From NCBI RefSeq assembly GCF_017353175.1, contig NZ_JAFMYW010000012.1:186001-250000 (forward strand): 64,000 nucleotides of DNA. The letters are read 5' to 3'. Shown one piece after another: positions 19,124 through 27,352 of the stretch (position 1 is its first letter; each line of letters starts with the position of its first letter). This DNA is from Fibrella forsythiae (GTDB lineage: Bacteria; Bacteroidota; Bacteroidia; Cytophagales; Spirosomataceae). The position numbers and the translations under genes were made by a program. The notes under the pieces are model-generated. The model was not told where the DNA came from. It did no database searches and was given only the letters and a program-made list of their open reading frames with translations.

Positions 19124-19182
19124 CGTTTCCTAACCCCTTTCCTAGACAGAATTTTCGGCCTCTTTTTCCTACTATCATCCTA

Positions 19183-20415
19183 ATGGGAAACAGTACGTAT
19201 ACCCCCCAGAATACCAATAAGAAGGTGATCATCAAGGATGACTACATCCGAAAAGATGGTCGATCGGCGCTCTACATCTATGTTTCTGTTGATGGCGAAT
19301 GGGATCGAATCCCCTTAAAACTGTACTGGCCGACAGAATTTTTCGATAAGGAGGCTGGCCGTATTTTGCCGCGGGGGAAGGAGGATAAAGATCATTCGGA
19401 CTATCAGATCATGATCGATACCGAAACGAACAAGGTGAATGAGATCTTCAAGGAATACCGACTGGCCAGCAAGACACTGACCATTGGGCAGTTGATGAGG
19501 GATTACAATTCGTTTACGGCCCGTAAGGATTTCTTCAGCTTCTATCTCAATGACGCCAAAGAACGGCTGAAACGGAGAAAGATCGAGAAAGGCAGTTATA
19601 AGGGTCAGGTATCGACGCTCAACAGTATGATAGAGTTTTGGGCCTGGGAGCAGAAGCGTGGGAAGAAAACAGAGGTTTCAGATCGGCTCCCCTTTTCGGG
19701 CTTAACGCCGAAACTACTGGAGAACTTTCGGGCGTGGCTTAAAGCGCACAAAAACAATATCCCCAGCACCGTCGAGAACCACATGAAGAATGTTCGTATC
19801 TATGTTAAGCGGGCATTGGCAGAGGGGAACGTCTTTGATGACCCGTTCAAGGTTGTGAAGGTAACGAGGCCCGAAACTTGGCCGGACGTGCTGATAGAAG
19901 AGCAGCTTCAGGAGTTAATGAAACTGTTTACTGATCCAGGCACACCTGACAACTGGAAGCAAGTGCTGCGTCACTTTCTCTTCTCCTGCTTCACCGGCCT
20001 GCGGATCAGCGACGTCAAATCAGTTCACCACGAGAATATTAAAGGAGATTGGTTGGTGCTCATGCCTAAGAAGACCCTAGGCAAACAAAAGACCGTGCGT
20101 GTTCCACTTCATCCAATGGCTCGTAAGCTGGTTACGTCACTGGCAGGTCATCTATTTGAAACCTTCACCGAGCAATACACTAACCGGTTACTCGATAAAA
20201 TCGGTAAGGCGGCAGGCGTGGATTTCAAGATTAAGACTCATACAGCTAGACACACGTTTGGAACGCTGTTCATCGAACTAGGTGGCGACGTTGTAACGCT
20301 TCAGGATTACATGGGTCATCGTGACATTGGAACTACCATGAAATACGTCCATATCAGTGAGAAGCGGAAGAAAGAAAAGATTAACGTGTTTGATAAGCTA
20401 TTTAAGACAATATAG
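19183..20415 (+). CDS. Tyrosine recombinase (integrase) of the tRNA-Arg element
   Basis: Site-specific recombinase that inserts and excises the element at the tRNA 3' end. 410 residues from the ATG at 19183; the frame stays open back into the tRNA, but that part is not coding. An N-terminal arm-binding domain (KKVIIKDDYIRKDGRSALYIYV) is followed by a SAM-like core-binding domain (about residues 110-215) and the catalytic domain. The catalytic residues are visible: Arg in CFTGLRISDVK, Lys in KKTLGKQKTVRVPL, His and Arg in HTARHTFGTLF, His in YMGHRDIGTT and the nucleophile Tyr in MKYVHIS. This is the layout common in Bacteroidota elements. It converges on the RES-like gene with 2 bases between the stop codons. 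Confidence 0.95.
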   Translation: MGNSTYTPQNTNKKVIIKDDYIRKDGRSALYIYVSVDGEWDRIPLKLYWPTEFFDKEAGRILPRGKEDKDHSDYQIMIDTETNKVNEIFKEYRLASKTLTIGQLMRDYNSFTARKDFFSFYLNDAKERLKRRKIEKGSYKGQVSTLNSMIEFWAWEQKRGKKTEVSDRLPFSGLTPKLLENFRAWLKAHKNNIPSTVENHMKNVRIYVKRALAEGNVFDDPFKVVKVTRPETWPDVLIEEQLQELMKLFTDPGTPDNWKQVLRHFLFSCFTGLRISDVKSVHHENIKGDWLVLMPKKTLGKQKTVRVPLHPMARKLVTSLAGHLFETFTEQYTNRLLDKIGKAAGVDFKIKTHTARHTFGTLFIELGGDVVTLQDYMGHRDIGTTMKYVHISEKRKKEKINVFDKLFKTI

Positions 20416-20417
20416 AC

Positions 20418-21377
20418 CTATTCACACTCCCCTTCCAAGCTTAAAACTGGGATTTCTATATCTCGCGTAGATGGCGTATTTGGTGAAAGTACCCAATTTT
20501 CACCTTCATGCCTTGCTGCAATTCGCTTCCATTTAGCCCTCCCACCTTCTTCATCAGAACATAACGATTTTACAGGTTGTAAGGTATAAGCTTTTGTTTC
20601 GACATCATAACTAGTCACTTTATACATAGAAGCTGAATATAGTTTCAAATGGTTTTTAGTATAAGCTTCTCCTAATGCTACATTAAACCCTGTCCTGTTG
20701 CTTTCTACACTAGGATAAATAAATCCTTCCACAACTCTGTCATTTTTTAAATAAGCCATGAAATTTCTACATATAGAACTTGTGATAAGATATAGGTTCT
20801 TATTATTATTGGAAACTACTTCAGTGAACAATTCTCCCATGTAATCGTCTAACTCTTTTATCACTTTAGGCGTATTCTCCTTAAAGGTATCATCTTGGTA
20901 AAGAAGGTTTTTAAAGTCCACATCGCTCTCTTTTAAATTCTCAAGAATCTTTTTTACTCCTAAAACAACTCCGTTAAATACTATAGGTATTTCATTAGTA
21001 TTATAAGGGTTGTCATTATTAACAAAAGATGACAACACAACAAAGTCACCTTCTTTCGCTCTAATTTCAAATATTGGTACGCCGTTATCGCTAGACCCAT
21101 AAAACATAGGTTCACCCCTCCAATTACAGCGACTCATTTGCGCCTTGCATTTCGGAGCAATACCTAACTTACTTATATTATCAAACCACTCTTCTCTTTC
21201 ATTAGACACAGCTCGAAAAAGCATCGGTACACGATAGTAAAATGCACCCTTGTTGTATTTAATCGCAACAAGGAATTCTCTTATTTTTTTAAATATTTTC
21301 TCCCTATCTATAGGATAGCTCATAACACGGCTATGAAGTCTCTTTAAATCGGATAAGTCACTGATGATGCTAGACAT
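20418..21377 (-). CDS. RES-domain-like protein of unknown function
   Basis: 319 residues, AT-rich, no signal peptide or membrane segment. It is not recognised by overall similarity, but several blocks resemble RES-domain proteins, a fold used by some NAD+-degrading toxins: an early YYRVPMLFRA, then SRCNWRGEPMFYGSS followed by an IFEI segment (the Arg and the Glu of the family pattern), and a late EGFIYPSVESNRTGFNVAL. The conserved Ser of RES proteins could be in FVVLSSF or YPSV. It starts 4 bases after the stop of the serine recombinase gene, so they form an operon, yet the base composition changes sharply between them. A role in defence or as a toxin is inference. Confidence 0.5.
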   Translation of the reverse strand: MSSIISDLSDLKRLHSRVMSYPIDREKIFKKIREFLVAIKYNKGAFYYRVPMLFRAVSNEREEWFDNISKLGIAPKCKAQMSRCNWRGEPMFYGSSDNGVPIFEIRAKEGDFVVLSSFVNNDNPYNTNEIPIVFNGVVLGVKKILENLKESDVDFKNLLYQDDTFKENTPKVIKELDDYMGELFTEVVSNNNKNLYLITSSICRNFMAYLKNDRVVEGFIYPSVESNRTGFNVALGEAYTKNHLKLYSASMYKVTSYDVETKAYTLQPVKSLCSDEEGGRAKWKRIAARHEGENWVLSPNTPSTRDIEIPVLSLEGECE

Positions 21378-21381
21378 AGTT

Positions 21382-21981
21382 TTAAATAATTTTTCTGCTA
21401 ATAACGAAAGAATTTACTGTTTGTCTATCAACACCCAAAATTCGGGCAATGGCTGAGTAGGATACTTTTGACTTCAGCAGTTCCCGGATGACGTCTTCCT
21501 TTCCAGTCAGCTTTACCTCTTTATTCTGGCTGCCCACTGGCCGGCCAAGTTTCATCCCTTCCGCCTTCTTTCGCTCCAGAGCTTCCCGGGTTCGCTGGCT
21601 GATTAGTTGTCGTTCAATTTCGGCTGACAACCCAAAAGCAAAGGCCAAAACTTTACTGTTGATGTTGTTTCCAAGTTCGTACCCTTCCTTAATGGCGTAG
21701 ACCCGGGCGTCCTTTTCCATGCACTGGTGAAGAATGGCCATGATTTCCATCAGTGACCGGCCAAGGCGTGAGAGCTCTGTCACGTACAAAATATCACCGG
21801 CCTTCATCGACGCCAGCAGTGGCCCCAACTCTCGGGCCTCGGCTGACCGGGTTCCGCTGACTGTTTCCTCCAGCCACTGGTCAATGTAGACCCGATCCAA
21901 AGCGGCTTTCTTCAAGATTTCGTACTTCTGGTTTTCGGCCGTTTGCCGGTCGGTAGATACTCTGATATAGGCGTAAATCAT
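21382..21981 (-). CDS. Serine recombinase (resolvase/invertase family)
   Basis: 199 residues. The N-terminal catalytic domain has the nucleophile Ser in AYIRVSTDRQ (residue 9), the arginines of the active site in ELSRLGRSL, and the long E helix AFGLSAEIERQLISQRTREAL. The C-terminal Hin-like helix-turn-helix is VSYSAIARILGVDRQTVNSF. The length and layout match small resolvase/DNA invertases. It may resolve or invert DNA within the element or be cargo; no pair of inverted crossover sites was recognised. Its base composition is close to that of the host, unlike the AT-rich gene it precedes by 4 bases. Confidence 0.93.
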   Translation of the reverse strand: MIYAYIRVSTDRQTAENQKYEILKKAALDRVYIDQWLEETVSGTRSAEARELGPLLASMKAGDILYVTELSRLGRSLMEIMAILHQCMEKDARVYAIKEGYELGNNINSKVLAFAFGLSAEIERQLISQRTREALERKKAEGMKLGRPVGSQNKEVKLTGKEDVIRELLKSKVSYSAIARILGVDRQTVNSFVISRKII

Positions 21982-22313
21982 GGGCGCGGGGTTTAACCTA
22001 TCTTACCCTATAAATATACGCAATTATCGAGGGATTGTAAGGAAACTTAGTATACCCCATTTATGGATGAAGAAAACGAGCGTTTTTATACCACATTCTG
22101 TAATCTTGCTTTCAGGGTACTCATATACCATAAATGCTTCAAACACTCTTCGGTAAAGTAATAATAAGTTTATATGTGTCTAATCAAGGTTTGAGTAGCA
22201 GATAGACCGCACAACCATAGCGCTAGGGAGATTCAACTCTGAAAAACCGCTGTATCCTGCTTAGTATTCATTTAACTCACTACTTTAGAAACTTCAACGA
22301 TTGTATACTGTCT
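21982..22313. other. Intergenic region upstream of the serine recombinase operon
   Basis: About 330 bases between divergent genes. AT-rich, without a recognisable coding frame or strong hairpin. Promoters for both flanking genes are expected here but no clear consensus is visible. Confidence 0.4.
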
Positions 22314-23018
22314 GTGAGTTTACTAATGCAAACCAAGCTACTCTCCCCACGCCAGCGTAAACCGAGTTTCTGGCTCTGGCGGGGGGCTATACTCGCTTTG
22401 TCAGTCTGGATTGGTGTGGATCTGCTGGTGCCACATCGAAGTAGCATTCGAGACTTCGATCCGGGTGAAGTGGCGCGGTTGGAAACAGCTATGTGGCGCT
22501 CGTACTACGATAAAAAGCCCGTGTTATTATTTTGGCAATTAGCGAAAGGGTTACGTGAGCAATTTCATGCGCCTTTCTGGCGCTCATTCAAATTAGGGTT
22601 CCAGGCTACAAAGGCCGCTTTTGTCTTCAAACAGAGTGGTGGCTTGCGTACGTCCAACCAACAAGCACTGCCTGAACTAATTGCTTATTATAGCGCTATT
22701 CAGGAGCTTACCGTAGAGCGATTCGACGTACCGAGAGTAGCCAAATTGGAGTTAGAATGGTGGATCGTTCATCGGCAACGTGAACGCTACTCATACGCTG
22801 ATTTAGCGAACGCCCTAAAACTGACCACTTCAGCTTTATATAATCAGCCTGCAAGTTCTTTTACTACTTATGGACGCTTACGAGCCAATGCTATGCGCTT
22901 ATGCGATGAAGTACGTCAACAGCCTGGTGGAGCTACTCAAGCAGACTGGCAAGGAATCAATCTGGAGTTAGTACAGGCTTGGTGCGCTTTACATGAATCC
23001 GTTCAGCCAGGTAATTGA
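22314..23018 (+). CDS. Hypothetical protein with N-terminal membrane anchor
   Basis: 234 residues from a GTG at 22314 (or 230 from the ATG at 22326). One hydrophobic helix at about residues 24-42 (WRGAILALSVWIGVDLLV) precedes a soluble, mostly helical domain with the segments EVARLETAMWRSYYDKKPVLLFWQL and KLELEWWIVHRQRERYS. The remainder is tryptophan- and arginine-rich. It resembles conserved hypothetical proteins I associate with Cytophagales, but no function is known to me. Host-like base composition and the only ACGTACC motif inside the element suggest it was acquired from a related organism. Confidence 0.7.
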   Translation: MSLLMQTKLLSPRQRKPSFWLWRGAILALSVWIGVDLLVPHRSSIRDFDPGEVARLETAMWRSYYDKKPVLLFWQLAKGLREQFHAPFWRSFKLGFQATKAAFVFKQSGGLRTSNQQALPELIAYYSAIQELTVERFDVPRVAKLELEWWIVHRQRERYSYADLANALKLTTSALYNQPASSFTTYGRLRANAMRLCDEVRQQPGGATQADWQGINLELVQAWCALHESVQPGN

Positions 23019-23502
23019 TCTATTCTGGTTTCGCTTAAGACTATTATCCAGTGCATATTTGAATGCCCACGTCAGTAATCTTAGCCTGAAAAATATTGTG
23101 ACACCCTGCCCGCAGAAGGGCATTAGCTTGAGTGTTTAGATTCTGATTGCTGGTCTATACACGGGCGCATTCGAAAACTTTCTGGCCCGTACTTTTGGGA
23201 ACTATTTGATACATGAGCCTACCTAACCGGACACTTTTTAGCTCAGGGTATAGCTGATTGATGTATAAAGGTGTTGGCTTATTTCATAGATGAGAACGAT
23301 GGCATTGGTGTTTGGGGCAACGAAGCGACTTTCACGCAAGGCTACAAATAGCTGAATGCCTCGATTTTACAAACGTGCTATCAACGTCGTACGATTGTAA
23401 AATGAGAACATCCCACTATACTGATAGTAGCATCTTACTGAATGATTTTTTAGTTTCGTTAGGGGCAAGGTATGTCCACAACGAAGCTAAAAATAGCTGC
23501 CC
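23019..23502. other. Non-coding stretch in the tRNA-Arg element
   Basis: About 480 bases with several short frames (for example a 64-codon frame at 23312-23506) but no convincing gene. Parts look like decayed coding sequence with scattered stops; none could be assigned to a family. Confidence 0.4.
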
Positions 23503-23841
23503 ATGAAAACGCATGAAGAGTTAGTCGAAGAAATCTATAACCACCCGGGTTTCAAGAATGAATTTATGAGCTATGCTCGTTTAAAGTCTACACTTGAAGC
23601 GGAATGGCAGAGTAAGCCCAAAGCACCTGCTGCACTTAATCCAGCGGGAGTAAGGTTTATTTCTTATTACGATATAGGGGCTAAACCTACCGTTGAACCG
23701 GATTCAGTATTGGTGAGCAAATGCAAGCGAGGCATTTGTTTCTTGTACTCCTCGCTATTCAGGGCCTTGTCCACTTCCTACAACTTAGCTTCTGAAGAAA
23801 CAAGGCGGTTAATCTTCGCTGTGGCTGACCGGTACTCATAA
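23503..23841 (+). CDS. Small hypothetical protein
   Basis: 112 residues, soluble, with a helical, charged N terminus (THEELVEEIYNHPGFKNEFMSYARLKSTLEAEW). I do not recognise a family. A cysteine pair (SKCKRGICF) lies in the second half. It is followed 5 bases later by a 10-bp stem hairpin that looks like its terminator, which supports it being a transcribed gene. Confidence 0.5.
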   Translation: MKTHEELVEEIYNHPGFKNEFMSYARLKSTLEAEWQSKPKAPAALNPAGVRFISYYDIGAKPTVEPDSVLVSKCKRGICFLYSSLFRALSTSYNLASEETRRLIFAVADRYS

Positions 23842-23846
23842 AGCCT

Positions 23847-23870
23847 AAAGCGTTGAGCTATCAACGCTTT
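23847..23870 (+). terminator. Terminator hairpin after the 112-residue gene
   Basis: A perfect 10-bp stem (23847-23856 with 23861-23870) with a 4-base loop, followed by TTTTAAA-type sequence. It starts 5 bases beyond the stop codon of the preceding gene. Confidence 0.65.
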
Positions 23871-24002
23871 TAAACATAACTTCACTTATACAACACCCTT
23901 AATCAATGAAAACCTATAAAGACAGACGGCAACTTATTCTCTTGATTTGTTATTAATCAATAAATAGATGTTATATAGAGTATTAATTCAGCCTGTTCCA
24001 CT

Positions 24003-24515
24003 ATGAAACTCCCATTCGGATTCCTCAGTATATTCTCTTTCATCACTCTACTTTTCCCTATTTTTGCAAATTCTCAGCCATTAAAGAGTAATAGTATAAT
24101 TTATTTGTTCTCGAATAAGACTAAAGCCGAATTAGATTCAACAATCAATGTTTCTAAACTTTCAATAGCAGAGAGTTATTCTTTAATAGATACGATTTAT
24201 CAGGTAGATAAACGATACCGAGACAGTTTAAATAGATATAATTCTGGTACAACAAAATTTAGATATTTTATAAGTATGATTGCTATAAATGATGCGGTAA
24301 ATCAGAAAATACTTTTAAAAGTTTTAAGAAAGTATGGTTGGCCTTGTAAAAAACTACAGATAGCTGATAAGGCTTCTCTAATTGCATGGCACTCTAATTT
24401 ATATACTTTTCAAGAATTTTTTAGCTATATTAATAAATGTAAAGATTCTATTAATGCAGGATTATATTCACAGTTTGAAGATAGAGCCAAGGCTTTTGAG
24501 AAATTGCGTAATTAA
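24003..24515 (+). CDS. Secreted DUF6624-like hypothetical protein
   Basis: 170 residues, strongly AT-rich. It starts with a signal peptide (KLPFGFLSIFSFITLLFPIFANS). The second half has the pattern ND..NQKILLKVLRKYGWPCKKLQIADKASLIAWHSN, which resembles DUF6624 proteins (a GWP motif after an asparagine, then a conserved alanine/tryptophan stretch). The final conserved histidine of the family seems replaced. The function of the family is unknown; it is often found in accessory regions of Bacteroidota. Codon use differs clearly from the chromosomal genes. Confidence 0.5.
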   Translation: MKLPFGFLSIFSFITLLFPIFANSQPLKSNSIIYLFSNKTKAELDSTINVSKLSIAESYSLIDTIYQVDKRYRDSLNRYNSGTTKFRYFISMIAINDAVNQKILLKVLRKYGWPCKKLQIADKASLIAWHSNLYTFQEFFSYINKCKDSINAGLYSQFEDRAKAFEKLRN

Positions 24516-24668
24516 AGATTTCTATATTTTTCATTGTTTAATATTACAAATATATGTTTGGGACTGATAATAAAATCCCTCTTCTAAGAAATATAGATAA
24601 AATAAATCTTATGATACTTCAATAAGCTGAATTCAATATTTCTTATTTTAGTCTCATAACATAAGTGT

Positions 24669-24748
24669 AGCTATAGAACGGAGCCTAAAAATATACAAAC
24701 TAACTTGGGGTCAGGCATTTGTATATTTCTAAGCTCCGTTCTATAGCT
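24669..24748. repeat. 31-bp-arm inverted repeat ahead of an unknown gene
   Basis: Arms 24669-24699 and 24718-24748 match over 31 bases with two mismatches, around an 18-base spacer. The right arm ends 6 bases before the ATG at 24755, so in the transcript the hairpin would cover the ribosome-binding region of the next gene. Confidence 0.88.
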
Positions 24749-24754
24749 CATTTT

Positions 24755-25408
24755 ATGTTATGTGAAATTTCTAGTATTATTAGTAAAGAAGAGTATCAAG
24801 CTCGAATTAAAAACATTCAATACCTTATAATACAAGTGATGAGTCCTAGCAATGTTTCTTTGATCGAAAAAATTCATCATTTCTCCCTACTTGAGTTCGA
24901 GAAAAATCCATCTCCACTAGATACAAGTTATCAACTGTTCTTTGATGATTTTGTCAGTTTTCTACCCGAATTGACGAGTGCGATTAGGAGAGCTAACGAG
25001 CGCGAACGTAAGGAAATAATTCGTGCAGCTTTAACAAGTCTAAACGATAGTAATATTGAAGAATATGAACTCCTTCAAAATCTAAGCAAGGCTACATTGA
25101 TGCTAGTTTGTGAAGAGCAGTTGTTATCTGTCACTGACATTACGAAGTTAATGGTTTCTGAAGCTAAGCATTTTGTTGAGGATGCTAACCGATGGGCCTA
25201 TGAAGTTTACGGGTGGACTTTTTCGGCATATGCTATCGACTACTCAATTTCTGATATTGTAACTGCCGTCAATCAGTCGTCACACGGAGATGTATTTAGC
25301 TTTCTAACCGTGCTAAAACAGATCCGTCCTGAAGCGCAAGAATGGGAAGAAGTCTCTAATCTGTTGGATATATTGATTGAGTACATTCAAAAAGAAGGGA
25401 CCCATTAA
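24755..25408 (+). CDS. Hypothetical protein (217 aa)
   Basis: Soluble, helical and acidic, with no motif I recognise. The frame is open to a TTG at 24719, but that would put the start inside a 31-bp inverted repeat; the ATG at 24755 (MLCEISSIISKEEY) is preferred. Segments such as SAIRRANERERKEIIRAALTSL and VSNLLDILIEYIQKEG suggest a helical-repeat or bundle protein. Base composition is AT-rich like the neighbouring cargo. It may be an immunity or defence component given the neighbouring SUKH gene, but this is only context. Confidence 0.6.
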   Translation: MLCEISSIISKEEYQARIKNIQYLIIQVMSPSNVSLIEKIHHFSLLEFEKNPSPLDTSYQLFFDDFVSFLPELTSAIRRANERERKEIIRAALTSLNDSNIEEYELLQNLSKATLMLVCEEQLLSVTDITKLMVSEAKHFVEDANRWAYEVYGWTFSAYAIDYSISDIVTAVNQSSHGDVFSFLTVLKQIRPEAQEWEEVSNLLDILIEYIQKEGTH

Positions 25409-25464
25409 ACTGTTGTATAAGTGCCATTATGTAAAAGATTAAGCTATCAGTAGGTAAATCCGAA

Positions 25465-25890
25465 TTATTCGGAATATGCATTTTCAATCAAGAACTGGAA
25501 GAAGTCTTCATATTCAGTATCTCGTAACACGCCCATTTCGTCAACATATAAGATCTGATTGTTACCCGTTGACGAAAAGCAATATAATCCACCTGTTCCG
25601 TCATCAGAGAACGGAATTAAGTTAGAGGGTAGATGTTCTTCAGCCGATTTATACATCTGAACAATATACCAATCACTATGTGGGGTAAGCGTGAAGACGT
25701 TTATTAAGCCAAAATAGCCACCTCCAAACTTTATACAGAAATCGATATAATCTTTAGGCAGGGACATGCCTAGTATCTCTTCTACATTTTGTATGTCGGT
25801 AGTATCAGGTAGTGGCTCTTAATCAAAGGATTCAAAAAGTGGCAGGTTTGCAAACCTTGAATGGTATCTTACGAAGTCCTCTATACTCAT
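25465..25890 (-). pseudogene. SMI1/KNR4 (SUKH) family immunity-type gene, interrupted by a stop
   Basis: SUKH proteins neutralise polymorphic toxins. The intact part (25465-25767, 100 residues) has LPKDYIDFCIKFGGGYFG, the strand-rich middle and LIPFSDDGTGGLYCF, all typical. In the same frame upstream, codons for NVEEILG, which is the expected SUKH N terminus, continue back to an ATG at 25890, interrupted only by a TAA at 25819-25821. Correcting that one codon gives a complete protein of about 141 residues. So it is either a recent nonsense mutation or a gene now starting at the ATG at 25767 without its first helix. Its cognate toxin is not in the element; Rhs-type remains lie 2 kb away. Confidence 0.75.
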
Positions 25891-25944
25891 TAATAGGGTT
25901 TAAATTTCCGTTGTATAAGTGGCTAGTATGATAATTTAACGGAA

Positions 25945-26406
25945 TCAATATGTAAACTGCTTTTTTACAAATGGAACAGTAATTATCCTACCTGAATAAT
26001 CGTACTGAAATTTAATTCGACATATAAATGAACTTGACATTCGAGTAAAAAGAAGGTTTATATCTCTATCCCAGGCGGCCATCTCTTCCATTGTGCTAGA
26101 GCCAAAGCTTTTCTCGTTTTCCCTAGTCCACTCACTATCTTTAAAGTAGAAAATAGTTGATTGGGTTGAATCGACCTTTACACTTTTTATAGCGTGTTCT
26201 TGAATCTGTTTGTAATGATCCTCGGAATGCCAAGTTGAGAAACCTTTAGCCATGTAAACAACACAACCGGTTGAATTTTCATCACCCATACAGTAGCCAT
26301 TAGCTAATAACACAAATACTAAAGGTCTACTCGTATAAATGTACCAGGAACATGCTATAATAAGGGATAGAAGAATCAACCACCAAATTCTGTAAGTCTT
26401 AAGCAT
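25945..26406 (-). CDS. Hypothetical membrane-anchored protein
   Basis: 153 residues with one N-terminal membrane helix (IWWLILLSLIIACSWYIYT) followed by an extracytoplasmic domain. A cysteine pair (GYCMGDENSTGCVVYMA) may form a disulfide. I do not recognise a family. AT-rich, same strand as the SUKH gene and upstream of it, which may mean a common transcript of immunity-type cargo. Confidence 0.55.
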   Translation of the reverse strand: MLKTYRIWWLILLSLIIACSWYIYTSRPLVFVLLANGYCMGDENSTGCVVYMAKGFSTWHSEDHYKQIQEHAIKSVKVDSTQSTIFYFKDSEWTRENEKSFGSSTMEEMAAWDRDINLLFTRMSSSFICRIKFQYDYSGRIITVPFVKKQFTY

Positions 26407-27352
26407 AATCTATTATACAATCAAATGGTATGCTCAAAAGCGTTAAGCTGGCAAGATATAACGCCAGTGGTAGATTTAAGCGATTAGGCGGATAAACCCT
26501 AGTTTTACAAACGTATGACGTTGGTAGTGCGTCTGTAAAGTAGTTGACATATAGTGTCTCGTCCTTAACTGGTTTCCGTTAGCTTTTTGACTTATAGTTA
26601 ACAGGGCTATTTGAGACATAATTTTTACTATCCCCAGCGCATCTGTTGCGGGTTCTATCGGCTTGATAAGTAAGTCTCTTGATCTGGGGCCTATTATACT
26701 CAAGATAGGCTTGTAAACAGCTTGTGTTCATGTGTGTAAAACGTCTCACACAGTGAAACTCCCTTTTGAGAAAGTCACAACACACAAAAACCCTCAAATC
26801 AGCCTGATTTGAGGGTTTTTGTGTGTTTTAGTAGGACGTAGCGGGCTCGAATCGATTACTCTGAAGTATAATCATTTGATTTGTATAAATGCACTAAACC
26901 AAGAGGGTAATAAAGCATTATCCTTGGACTGTAGTTATAGACATCTCTTGCTGTTTGCTACATAGAATAAATTAATCTAATAAGCGTCTGGTGATTAAAT
27001 GTATTAAGTTGTCCTGTCCGGACCGCGATGAATGACTGTAAAACCTGAATTTACTTACCTATCTATAGCTCTATGTTTCGGCCAATAGACTGCCAATGTA
27101 ATTCAAGGTGATCATGCTCCGAAACATAGTTGCACGTATGGCTTCAGTCGATTAAGCGAGTTTGCTTTCCTAATGAGTGTTTCCAAACCTTAGTCGTTAT
27201 AAGCAATCTATGAATAGATGGTTGCTACAACAAAATTCCTGTGTGTCCCAAACAGTCTGATTATAACCAAACTCCGCTTCTCTTGATACAGTTTTGATAC
27301 AGTCCCCATAATTGTTTAGCTAAAATTCTGATTATCAATACCATTTCGTAGT
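26407..27352. other. Non-coding right end of the tRNA-Arg element
   Basis: Nearly 950 bases with no convincing gene on either strand. It contains one perfect bidirectional hairpin (26779-26827), and a weaker inverted repeat of 11 bases (CTATGTTTCGG near 27071 and its complement near 27117). The stretch just before attR may hold integrase arm sites or an excision control region, but none was identified. Confidence 0.5.
26779..26827. terminator. Perfect 24-bp palindrome, bidirectional terminator
   Basis: Arms 26779-26802 and 26804-26827 pair without mismatch around one base. An A-run in the left arm and a T-run in the right arm allow it to act as an intrinsic terminator in either direction. 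Confidence 0.8.

Noticed and set aside
19042-19182. Upstream extension of the integrase reading frame into the tRNA
   Set aside because: The first 47 codons lie in the tRNA 3' end and its terminator hairpin; the ATG at 19183 begins the conserved integrase N terminus.
21382-22313. Invertible promoter or gene switch controlled by the serine recombinase
   Set aside because: I looked for paired short inverted sites around the recombinase gene and found none that stand out; a genome-wide search would be needed.
23312-23506. 64-codon frame between two cargo genes
   Set aside because: No homology pattern, no plausible start context, and it overlaps the start of the better supported 112-residue gene.
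26407-27352. Retron, CRISPR or small-RNA locus in the gene-free right end of the island
   Set aside because: No reverse transcriptase, no regularly spaced repeats and no clear RNA fold beyond one terminator palindrome and a weak 11-base inverted repeat.
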